A DNA stretch of 64,000 nucleotides. It comes from Anaerolineales bacterium (GTDB lineage Bacteria > Chloroflexota > Anaerolineae > Anaerolineales > UBA11579). The translations under genes and the position numbers were made by a program. Shown here in pieces: positions 12,901 to 21,000 of the stretch. The first letter of the stretch is position 1. Each line of letters opens with the position of its first letter. The DNA lies in the NCBI GenBank assembly GCA_021463845.1, contig JAJTXV010000004.1:62001-126000 (forward strand). Reading direction: 5' to 3'. Under the pieces are notes generated by a model, which was not told the origin of the DNA, did no database searches, and worked only from the letters and a program-made list of their open reading frames with translations.

Positions 12901-13144
12901 GCACGGGCAGCGCGCCATCGGCCGGCATGCGCAGAGTGAATACCAAGATGGAAAGGGGAACCGCGAGCGCCAAAGCCAACAGGCGCAACTGCTGCTTACG
13001 CGTCCACAGCACGGGGCGGCTGCCCAGGCGCAACGCCAGGGCAACGCAGGCACCCAGCAGGATCAGCCAGGCCAGCCAGCCCAGCAGGTCTGTGGGCGCA
13101 AGAATGCTAAGGAAAGGAAACGACTGCAGAAAAGTGTAGGTCAC
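9914..13144 (-). CDS. Multi-domain membrane sensor histidine kinase (orphan)
   Basis: This 1076-residue kinase has several hydrophobic helices in the first 275 residues, an extracytoplasmic sensor region (about 280-510, dCACHE-like), another membrane helix (VGVLLLLVAVAYMLL), a HAMP segment near 540-590 (SGDLGAPLSVKGTDEVGRL), a GAF-like region, a PAS domain (PQPMLMLDAGQNLVFAN) and the kinase core. The phosphoacceptor histidine lies in STVGHDLQDPL (about 871), followed by the N box (VDNAIRFSPRG), G1 (VKDSGAGI) and G2 (STGLHIV). The GTG start overlaps the cmk stop as GTGA, so translation is coupled. No response regulator gene is in the window, so target and signal are unknown. Confidence 0.9.
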   Translation of the reverse strand: MTYTFLQSFPFLSILAPTDLLGWLAWLILLGACVALALRLGSRPVLWTRKQQLRLLALALAVPLSILVFTLRMPADGALPVPALGVPARGALIAPLLALPWMLALLWYGAPAATALAALGGWLLAAWDTRSPFTPLESAALAAAFAFLRSQRYGTALFAWLRQPLVAAGVLSLLYPVLYIGSALFWVSPSWLVSFDFALSRLPGAALAVAVPLLLGALALQVVQARQPRLERASEPAPSERSLEARFLFALAPLALLAFVVMGALTWWTVGRGAQQLFADRITNNVQIAADSVPFVLETGQNLILQLAADTRLADASPEQASGLLQAQLNGAPYFEQLSLLDTGGNSVAGIPAAEYARMQPSQAELDAVALAIQGVSLQILSAPPAAGAEQTSAQLVFVAAVRNSNNQVRNVLVGRTALHVNPFARPVVQSLQSINALGAQALLIDAQGQIVMAPFAAAVLQPYNGPAGASPQAYEEAASDGTRLQVHYQPVPGSNWAVVARWPVSLSQQLALQVALPIVGVLLLLVAVAYMLLRRSLQTVSGSLQTLAAETQRIASGDLGAPLSVKGTDEVGRLGSAFEVMRRAVLTRTEETQRLLALSHGLSSSLEVRSHIEPLLEAALASGASLARLVFLGENGSSGLSFGKGEGYERYEALDAQMLALTSSQEQVLLSNPARARLKVDKGTPYPGSVAAFALKDGKKQLGALWLAYDQPQQFAPGSGAVSYLETLAAQASTAATNARQYLQARLGQQRLEAVLQADPQPMLMLDAGQNLVFANPAAARILRLRPDQPLGVPAERIITERSLLSLLRAAGPRPHSAEVQIDQAAYEATLNPLWAGPELLGFVCTLQDVTQSKKLESARLEALSTVGHDLQDPLKMVSGYVSMLSVLGPLNDQQKGYVQKIDASIEQITRLSASLLAADRMQEAEGLRLESLALSEVLQAVLDEAAPQARQKQIELVLEPAEGAERLLRADRTLLQRAVFYLVDNAIRFSPRGRAVRLGASYADGAVVLRVKDSGAGIAPVDLPRIFERREGQAASTGLHIVRSIIQRHKGKVWAESDLGVGSSFYCQLPLTDS

Positions 13145-13845
13145 GTCCCGGTTGCCAGCTGCGCCTGGCGCTCTCGCACCAGCGCCAGCGCCCGCTCCAA
13201 CACCTGCTCGGCCTGCAGACCGTCGGACACCAGACTGATGGCGTCCTCGGCGGCGCGCAGCGGCGCGACTTCGCGGCTGGTGTCGTAAGCGTCACGCTGT
13301 TTGAGAGACTCTAGCACTTCGGCATAGCTCGTGCTGTCGCCGCGCGCCCGCAATTCTTCAAAGCGGCGCTGGGCGCGCTCTTCCTGCGAAGCGGTGAGGA
13401 AGATCTTGGGGTCAGCCTCTGGCAGCACCACCGTGCCGATGTCACGCCCCGCCATCACCACCCCGCCGCGCAAACCGATACGGCGCTGCTGCTCGGTCAG
13501 CGCAGTGCGTACACCGGGATACGCGGAGACTTGCGATACGTGCGCCTCCACATCCGGCGTGCGCAGATCCCAAGTGCAATCGACATCATCGAGCAGCACA
13601 TCATACAGGCGGCCATCGGCCACGCTGGCCGGGCGCAGGTCAATGTGGACCTCACGCGCCAAAGCTTCCACCGCGGCCTGGTCATCCATGCTCAGCTTGC
13701 GCTGCAGCGCCGCCAACGTGACGGCGCGGTACATGGCCCCGGTGTCGAAATACAAATACCCGAGCGCATCCGCCAGGCTCTTGGCCAAGGTGGATTTGCC
13801 GGAGGCTACCGGACCGTCGATGGCGATGGTGAGTTGTTTGGACAT
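13141..13845 (-). CDS. cmk: Cytidylate kinase
   Basis: It phosphorylates CMP and dCMP to the diphosphates in the cytoplasm. The 234-residue protein carries the P-loop DGPVASGKST (about 10-19), the nucleotide-monophosphate site DTGAMYRAV and the family segment GRDIGTVVLPEADPKIF. It is slightly longer than the usual 220-230 residues. Its ATG directly abuts the stop of the upstream membrane glycosyltransferase gene, and its end overlaps the histidine kinase start by four bases, so it is read within a long polycistronic unit. Supply of cytidine nucleotides may also serve CDP-sugar chemistry implied by the epimerase at 27472, but this is only suggestive. Confidence 0.95.
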   Translation of the reverse strand: MSKQLTIAIDGPVASGKSTLAKSLADALGYLYFDTGAMYRAVTLAALQRKLSMDDQAAVEALAREVHIDLRPASVADGRLYDVLLDDVDCTWDLRTPDVEAHVSQVSAYPGVRTALTEQQRRIGLRGGVVMAGRDIGTVVLPEADPKIFLTASQEERAQRRFEELRARGDSTSYAEVLESLKQRDAYDTSREVAPLRAAEDAISLVSDGLQAEQVLERALALVRERQAQLATGT

Positions 13846-15528
13846 CTAGCGTGTGTCTCCACTTGAATTGGCTGTTTCGTCCTGCGGCAGCAGGTCGCTG
13901 GCCGCCCACAGAATGATGTGCTCGTGTGTTTGCGGCGCCTTGCGATACAGCAGCCAACTGATGCTGCTGGCCGGCGCATGCTGCCAGCCAGCCGTGCTGC
14001 TGAGCAGGAAGCTCTGGCCGCGGTAGGCGCTGGCTTCGGCCGGCTCAGCTTCGTTGGCCAGGGTAATGATGAGCGGTGCGCTGCTGCCGGATGGCGCGGC
14101 GGGCAGCTGGCGCAGCAGCCAGGCCAGCGCAGCGCTATTCACGCGCAGGTCCACGCTCAGCGCGCCGGGCTGCCCGGCGGCATAGTTGGAAAGATCTGTC
14201 AGGCTGTCTTGCAGCAGATCGAGCTGGCCGGCGGCCGGGCCAGGCGCCCACAACTCGGCGCCGCGGGGTGATTCTGAATTCGCAAAGCGGGTCGCGCCCG
14301 CCAAAGCGAACAGCGCGAAGAACAAGCCCAGCCCCCACACCAGGCCGTGAATGGCGGCCTGGGCGGACCAACCCAGCCCGATCAGCAAACTGGCGACCAC
14401 GCCCAAGGCCACCACCCCCAGAGCGACGAACATGTATGAACGCACCAGCTCTGGGATGGCCTCGTTGCTGGGAATACGGGCCAGCGACAGGATCAAAAAG
14501 GACAGCAAGACCGACACCAGCAGCGCCTGTCCCCAGGCCGCGACCGGCTCGTCTTGCGGGACAGATAAATAACGGCCGATGGCCTGGGCGGCCAGCGCCC
14601 ACAACGGCACCAGCGCCCACAGCAGATCGGCCACTTGGCGGCCGGGGTAGAGCAGCACGAGCGCCAGTGCGATGGCTGCAAACAAGCTCAGCAAGCGGCC
14701 GGCAAGATCAGTATCGCGCCAGGCCAGCGCCGCGCCCCATACGCCGAACAACACCGCGGGCAAACCATAGCCCAGCAGCGCGAACAGCACCTTGAGGGCG
14801 CTGATCCCCGAGGGCTGGGTCCACCCGGAGACGAAGCTGACCAGCGGCGCAGTGATGCTGCCCAACCCGGCCGGCACCTGCAGGAACAGCGTGCTGCCCA
14901 ATACCAGCACGGCGGCGGCAGCCACGGCGGCCGGACGCCACGCAGCCGCGGGCACGCGCGCGTTGCTCACGAAGAACGCCCACACCAATATCATGGCGAA
15001 CAGGCCAACATACACACTCGGTGCACTGAGCAGGGCCAGCCCCAGCATGGCCCCTGCCAGCACAAAGCGCTGGTGGCGCCAGGCAGTCAGCGCCAGCAAG
15101 CTGGCCGCCACGGCCAGCATCTGGCCGCTGGCCACGCGCGAGACGGCCACCAGGCCGGGGTCCAGCGCCAAACCGAGCGCCAACACCAAGGCCGCCGGGC
15201 GGCCGAGCACATCCCGCCAAAAGTACGGCAGCACCACCAGCAGGACGCCAAACAAGGCCGGCCACAGACGTGCGGCAAATTCGCTGCTGGGCAGGATGGA
15301 GAAGAGCGCGGTTGTCAGCAAGGTATAAGCTGGCTGGTCGCCAATTTCATCAGCGCCGATCTCGGCACCACCACCTTGCGCCAGCGCATAGGCTGGCAAG
15401 GCGGCCGCAGCCTCGTGCTCGTTGAGCGGCAAGCCACCCAAACTGCCAAAGCGCAACAACACCGCCAGGATGGCGATGGCTACATAGGCTGCGGTTTCAA
15501 TGCTGAAAGGAGGGGTCTGGCGCGCCAT
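13846..15528 (-). CDS. GT-C-type membrane glycosyltransferase-like protein (PMT/ArnT/Agl23-like)
   Basis: The 560-residue protein is strongly hydrophobic with about ten predicted membrane segments and a C-terminal soluble part of some 140 residues. The first outer loop has acidic residues (LPLNEHEAA) where GT-C enzymes keep their catalytic acid, followed by the FAARLWPALFG segment typical of PMT-like proteins. Such enzymes move a sugar from a polyprenyl-phosphate donor to an acceptor outside the membrane. Sequence identity to a named enzyme cannot be judged by eye. It lies 48 nt after the YYY-family gene and directly before cmk in the same-strand glycan locus. Confidence 0.7.
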   Translation of the reverse strand: MARQTPPFSIETAAYVAIAILAVLLRFGSLGGLPLNEHEAAAALPAYALAQGGGAEIGADEIGDQPAYTLLTTALFSILPSSEFAARLWPALFGVLLVVLPYFWRDVLGRPAALVLALGLALDPGLVAVSRVASGQMLAVAASLLALTAWRHQRFVLAGAMLGLALLSAPSVYVGLFAMILVWAFFVSNARVPAAAWRPAAVAAAAVLVLGSTLFLQVPAGLGSITAPLVSFVSGWTQPSGISALKVLFALLGYGLPAVLFGVWGAALAWRDTDLAGRLLSLFAAIALALVLLYPGRQVADLLWALVPLWALAAQAIGRYLSVPQDEPVAAWGQALLVSVLLSFLILSLARIPSNEAIPELVRSYMFVALGVVALGVVASLLIGLGWSAQAAIHGLVWGLGLFFALFALAGATRFANSESPRGAELWAPGPAAGQLDLLQDSLTDLSNYAAGQPGALSVDLRVNSAALAWLLRQLPAAPSGSSAPLIITLANEAEPAEASAYRGQSFLLSSTAGWQHAPASSISWLLYRKAPQTHEHIILWAASDLLPQDETANSSGDTR

Positions 15529-15576
15529 AACCCGTTCATTATAGTCGGCGCAATTCGTGCCGCTGATGAGTTGCAG

Positions 15577-18006
15577 TTACGGAACTGCGTAGATGCTGAC
15601 CGTGCCGTTCTGGAACACCAGCGGCAGGCGCGCCTGGAACTTGGCTTCGTTCACAGGATAGGCAGCGCGCTCAAGATCGCCCACGACCACATAGTCAATG
15701 TTGTAGCGCTGTAAGATCTCACTCGCCGTCGCCCAGTCACCGGTGGCATACAGGCTTTCGATGGCGCCAATGCGCCCGTAGTCCACATTGCCGCCGCGCC
15801 ATTGGCCCTCATGGCCCGGCCAGCCCATCACATTTTGCATGCCGGTGAATGTAGCGTAGCGAGCGTAGGCGCTGTAGCTGCCGCCCACCGCCTCGACCAG
15901 CACACCGGGTTGCGCCGCCTGCAGCCAGGCGATCGCCTCGCGGGCATCTGGCGGCAAATGCATGCTGCCGTCCAGAGTGAGCGGCTGGCTCTCGGGGCGG
16001 CTGGCCACGTCGGCAAAGGCGTAGGCCGGATAGACCAGGCCCGCTCCCACCGCGGCGAACAGCACCAGCGCGGCCGCCAGGCGCGCCGAGCGGCGCAACT
16101 CCAGCATCAGCACCGAGATCCCGAAGGCGGCCACCACGCTCCATAGCAGCCAGGCCTGGTAATAGAACTTAAAGACGGTGTTCATGCGCGTGCCAAACTG
16201 GTCACGCAGGTAGATGAACTCGGGCGCAGTCACCAGTAGGGCCGCCACCAGCGCCATCAGCAGTGCGAAGTGGCCGGCTTTCTCTGCAGGCTGTTTGCTG
16301 CGAGCGGGCTTGCCCGCCGCTGCCAGCAGCCCGCCCAACAGGCCCAGCACCGCGATCAGTGTCAGCCAGCCGCCCGGGCCGGCAAAGCGGCGACGCAGCG
16401 ATTCGGCGAACAGGCTGCCGAGGTCCGGCGCGCCCAGGTCGCTCAAGATCGCCGAGCCGAGCGGCGTGCCGCCCAGCACGGCGGCGTACAGCCAGGCCAG
16501 CACCAGCGAGCCGAGCCATAGCGCAGCCACGAAGGCCAGGCTGTATAGCAGGGCCTTGGGCAGGCCGGCCCAACCGCGCTGCTTCCACTGCCACAGCGCC
16601 CACAGCAGCACCGGCGCCAGCAGGGTTACGAACATGATCCACAAATGCGTGCCGCGCGTCGGCGTCAGCAAGTTGGGCAGGATCCCGCCAGCCTGCGAGG
16701 TGAAGCCAATAAAGAAGGGCAGGAACAGCAGGATGCCACTCACCCCCACCAGCACCACCAGATTCAGGAATTCGTTCAGACGTTCCCGCGCCCAACCTTC
16801 CTGGGTTACCTGGCGCAGCACATACGCGCCTGCAAACAGGATGGCATAGATGGGCAGGTCCCAAATATTCAGGAACGCTAAAGCGCCGATCACCAACGCG
16901 GCGAAGGCGAGCGATTCTTCTTTAATGTACAAGCCCATGCGCGGCTTCTTGCGCTCACTGCCACCGAGGTACGTGTTCAGCGCCACACCGGTGGCCAACA
17001 GCACGAATGGGATCGAGAGCACATGCGGGTGCAGGTCGCCCAGCACGAACGAGAAGGCCGGGAATTCGTCGATCAGCTCCTGCTCGCCGCCGTCGAAGGT
17101 GCGGTCATTGATCACGCGCGAGGCGCGCCACCACCACCATGACCCTGTATCAAAATAGCGCGGCACCCAGCGCGGCTCTTCTACCGGTGGATTGACCAGC
17201 TCCTTGACATCCAGCCAGGCCCACAAAGCGGACTGGCTCTCACCGACCGCGTTGGTTTCCCAGAACCAATGCCGCGCATGCGCGATCTCCAGCGGGCCTT
17301 CAGCATTGCCCATCACCAACATGAGCAGCGGGGCCAGGCCGGCCAGCCAACGGGCCGTGCGCACCAGGGCCGGCTTGTAAACGGTCAGCAGGTTATAGGC
17401 CAGGCCGTATGCGGCCGCGGCCGCCATCGCAAATACATTGGCAACGCCCAAATTGAAAGCTATGGCTCCCGGGATGCTGAGCAGCTTGGCCTTCATGGCC
17501 ACCATCAGGAAGCCAAAGTAATAGTACGAAATAGAAAAACCCGACAGCCAAGGATCCTGTGGCGGCATGCTGGGCGACTGCAGAATGGCGTTGATGAACG
17601 CCAACTCCATTGGCTTTTCAGTACCCTCCACCCGCGGATAGCTGGCCCGCATCCACAGCATGAAGACGAACGCCAGCACGAAGACCAGTTCGGTGGCCAG
17701 GATCTGGCCGCGCTGCGCCCGCAGCCAGGCGCCTAGTGCGCCGTCGGGCTGGCTGCGCCAGGCCCACAGCGCCAGCCCGGCCAACAGCAGCAAGGCGGTC
17801 AGCAGCCCGGCGGCGTTGTTGGCCAACAGGCCAAAACTGCTCAACAGCCAGAACACGAAGCCCCACAGTAGCAGGGCCAGCGGGCGCAGCACAGCGTAAC
17901 CGCGCTCCGGCAGCGCCAGCAACAGGCGGTACGCAATCGGCAATGCCAGCCAGCTCAGGCCGGCTAGCAGCAGATACCAGGAAACAATGTAGAGTATTTC
18001 GCTCAT
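15577..18006 (-). CDS. Chlor_Arch_YYY / DUF2298 family integral membrane protein
   Basis: The 809-residue, almost wholly hydrophobic protein contains the family hallmark YYYFG (residues 161-165) after KPMELAFINAILQS and DPWLSG, a DLHPHVLSIP loop, and NTVFKFYYQAWLL before a short soluble C-terminal domain. The family is reported from Chloroflexi and Archaea and has no established biochemical role; topology and neighbours suggest a GT-C-like enzyme or transporter of lipid-linked sugars. It is paralogous to the C-terminal half of the next gene upstream, sharing all these landmarks. The genes are separated by only 3 nt, so they form one operon. Confidence 0.85.
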   Translation of the reverse strand: MSEILYIVSWYLLLAGLSWLALPIAYRLLLALPERGYAVLRPLALLLWGFVFWLLSSFGLLANNAAGLLTALLLLAGLALWAWRSQPDGALGAWLRAQRGQILATELVFVLAFVFMLWMRASYPRVEGTEKPMELAFINAILQSPSMPPQDPWLSGFSISYYYFGFLMVAMKAKLLSIPGAIAFNLGVANVFAMAAAAAYGLAYNLLTVYKPALVRTARWLAGLAPLLMLVMGNAEGPLEIAHARHWFWETNAVGESQSALWAWLDVKELVNPPVEEPRWVPRYFDTGSWWWWRASRVINDRTFDGGEQELIDEFPAFSFVLGDLHPHVLSIPFVLLATGVALNTYLGGSERKKPRMGLYIKEESLAFAALVIGALAFLNIWDLPIYAILFAGAYVLRQVTQEGWARERLNEFLNLVVLVGVSGILLFLPFFIGFTSQAGGILPNLLTPTRGTHLWIMFVTLLAPVLLWALWQWKQRGWAGLPKALLYSLAFVAALWLGSLVLAWLYAAVLGGTPLGSAILSDLGAPDLGSLFAESLRRRFAGPGGWLTLIAVLGLLGGLLAAAGKPARSKQPAEKAGHFALLMALVAALLVTAPEFIYLRDQFGTRMNTVFKFYYQAWLLWSVVAAFGISVLMLELRRSARLAAALVLFAAVGAGLVYPAYAFADVASRPESQPLTLDGSMHLPPDAREAIAWLQAAQPGVLVEAVGGSYSAYARYATFTGMQNVMGWPGHEGQWRGGNVDYGRIGAIESLYATGDWATASEILQRYNIDYVVVGDLERAAYPVNEAKFQARLPLVFQNGTVSIYAVP

Positions 18007-18009
18007 CAG

Positions 18010-21000
18010 TTATTGCGCCAGCACTTCGTACACAACCGTATCGCCGATGCGGAAGATCTCGCGCCACAAGCGGCCGTCCTGGGCCTCAAACTTCGCCAGC
18101 CCCGCGTCACTATATACGGCATGCTCCATCTGCCCCACGATGATATAGCCCACGCCATATTTCTCCAACAAGCGCTGCGCCTCAGCGATGTCGGTCGTCT
18201 CGTAGAACTGGTTCACATCCCCCATGCGGCCCCACACATCATTGCCGGGCACAAATTCGCGCTGCTGGCGCTGGTGGTGGTTCCAGCCCAGCACGGCGGG
18301 CAGGCCGGTGTTGATGGCGTAGCGTCCTCCCCAGCGATACTCGCTGACATAGCCTTCGATGATCACCGGCGAACCGCTGATATTGTCCTGCATCCAGCGG
18401 ATGGTTTCATAGTCCTCGCGCAGATCGAGCACGTGGTCGTTTTCGTAATACACCGAGTACTGCATGTACTCCATGCCGTCCAGGCTGCGCGGCGAGCCGG
18501 CGGTCATGCGGTCGTTGATCTTGGCCGTGACGCCCAGCAGCAGGAACAGCGCACCGCTGGTCACCAGCGCCATGCCGGCGCCTTGCCAGACGCCACGCCA
18601 GCCTGGCGTCCACTCCTGCATGGCCTGCCAGCACCAGGCCGCCGCCAGGGCCGCGCTGAGCGCCAGCAGGGTCCACGCCTGCATGTAGAACTTGAAGACG
18701 GTGTTCATGCGCGAGACATCGCCTTGCAGCACCATCACTTCCACGAACAAGGTCAGGAAAATGGCGGTGCCGACCATGAACAAGGTCACACGCTTGATCT
18801 CATCCTGGCCGGGGCGCAGGAACAACAGGCCAACCCACATCAACAGTGGCACCAGCAGCCAGCCCACGACCACGCCGAGGATATGCAGTGCGAACATCAC
18901 CATCAGCACGGCCACAAAGCCCAGCGCCAGCACCCACAGGTACGGCTCCAGCTTGCGTAGCGATGACAACGGCGTATTGGCCAGCCACTGGCGCGTTTCC
19001 CACACCAGCCAGGCCACAATAAAGAAAAGGAAGATGCCCCAGTGCGTGAAGTACGGCCCAAACTCCACATGGATGCCGTCCCACACTCGCAGCGAGCTGT
19101 AGCCGGTGCGGTACCACCAGCTGAAGGGCAAATAGGCCAGGTAGCACAGCGCCGCCAGGGCCGCCGGCCCGGCCAGCACTTTCAGGCTGCGCGGCCAACG
19201 GTCAGTTTTGCCTTGCGGCACATAGCGCCAGATCGCATAGCCGGCGGCGATGGCCGCCAGCAACGCATACACCGGCAGGTCCCAGGTGTTGATCGGGCGC
19301 AGGCTGCCGATGACGATGCCGCCGAACACGAAGACCCAAGCCAGCTGCAGCCAGCCGCCTGCGCCGCGCTGCGCCCGCGCTGCGCCCCAGGCGGAGCTCA
19401 ACACCGCCGAGAGCGCCCAGGCCAACGCCAGCAAGGTGACCGGCAGCGCGATCATATGCGCATGCAGATCAGCATACGTAAATGTGAACAGCGGGAACTC
19501 AGTGATGGGGGCCGACTCGCCCGGCGCGGGGAAGATACGCGTCGGGTTCCAGTACCACTCGCCCAACCCATACGGCAACGAGGCGCCGGATATCGAAAGC
19601 ACAAAGCCGCGCAGCATCCACCACAAGCGGGTGAAGAACGCCGCGCCTTCCACGCTATCACCGCCCAGGCGGGCATAGCCTTCCAGGATCATATACAGGT
19701 TGCCCAGGTTGCCCAGCAGCACGGTGGCGGCCGCGGCCGCCAAGCCCACAGACTGCGGGCGCGGCCCGCGCAGCTTGGGTTGGCGCGCCTGCCAGGCCGT
19801 CCATACATTCCAGGCCAGGCTGTAAGCGCCCAGCGCCAGCATGGCGAACAGACTGGGCAGGATCAGGTTGTAAGCCACCGAAGGCACAATGCCGAGCAGC
19901 TTGACCAGCGAGCCCACCAGCACGAAGCCGTAATAGTAGTAATTGATGTAGCCGCCCGCGAACCACGGGTCATAAGCCGGGAAGCTGGTGCTCTTCAAGA
20001 CCGCATTGAAATAAGCAAAGTCCATCGGCTTTTCGCCGCCCTTGGCCGGGTGCCACAGATCCGGATTGCCCAAACGGATGAGCAGCATGAGTAGGAAGAA
20101 ACCCAGGAACACCAGCTCGGTGCGAATGAACATGGAACGCTGGCTTTTCCACTCCGCTTTGATGCTGGCCCATTGCGGGCGGGCCGCCAGCACACCCAGC
20201 AAGCCGATCAGCAGCGCGAACACGGCCAGCCAGCCGCGGCTGAACACTAGCCCCAGTGAGCCGCCCATCCATCCAAAATAGGCCAGCAGCAGTAAGCCGG
20301 CCAGACGCGCAAGCGGATAGCCGCCATCGCGCAGACCGGGCAGCGCCCAGCGCACCAGCGGGTAGGCCAGCACGCCCAGCACGCCCAGAGCCATATACCA
20401 CACCACCAAACTCACCCACGGCGAAGCATTCACCCATGAATCGCGGCTGAATAACTCAGACCAGGTGCCGCCGGCCTGCTGCTGCGCCAGCCGGTCGGCT
20501 GGCAGCATCAGCGTGGGCGGCACGCCGCCCGAGGCTTCTTTGGGGGTCAGGCGAATGGCCTGGTCCACCGGGGCGGCGGCCAGGATGGCGGCCACATTGG
20601 CCGGGTCGTAGTCGGCCGTCTTGCGGAAGATCAGCACCTTGGTATGGTCGTACACCGTGAAGGCTTCTTCAGCCCACTGGTCATTGATCTTCCACTGGCC
20701 AAGGCGGGGCGCATTCTCAAAAACCTGCACCAGCTCAAAGCCCAGCTGGCCTGCGAACATGCCCGGCTGTGCCTCGGCATAGCACCACTCGATCGTGCGC
20801 TCCGCCGGGCAGCCCAGCAGGGCGCGGTAGTAGGCGATGACCAGCGGGAAGCGCTCCGGGATGCGCGGCAGGCTGCCCCACTGCCGGTTGGAAGAGATGA
20901 ACACGTATTCGGATTGGTCTAGGGTGGTTTGAAAACGCTGCACCTTCTCGGCGTTCTCATCCCAATACATTTCAAAGTTCAGGCCACCCTGGTAAATGCC

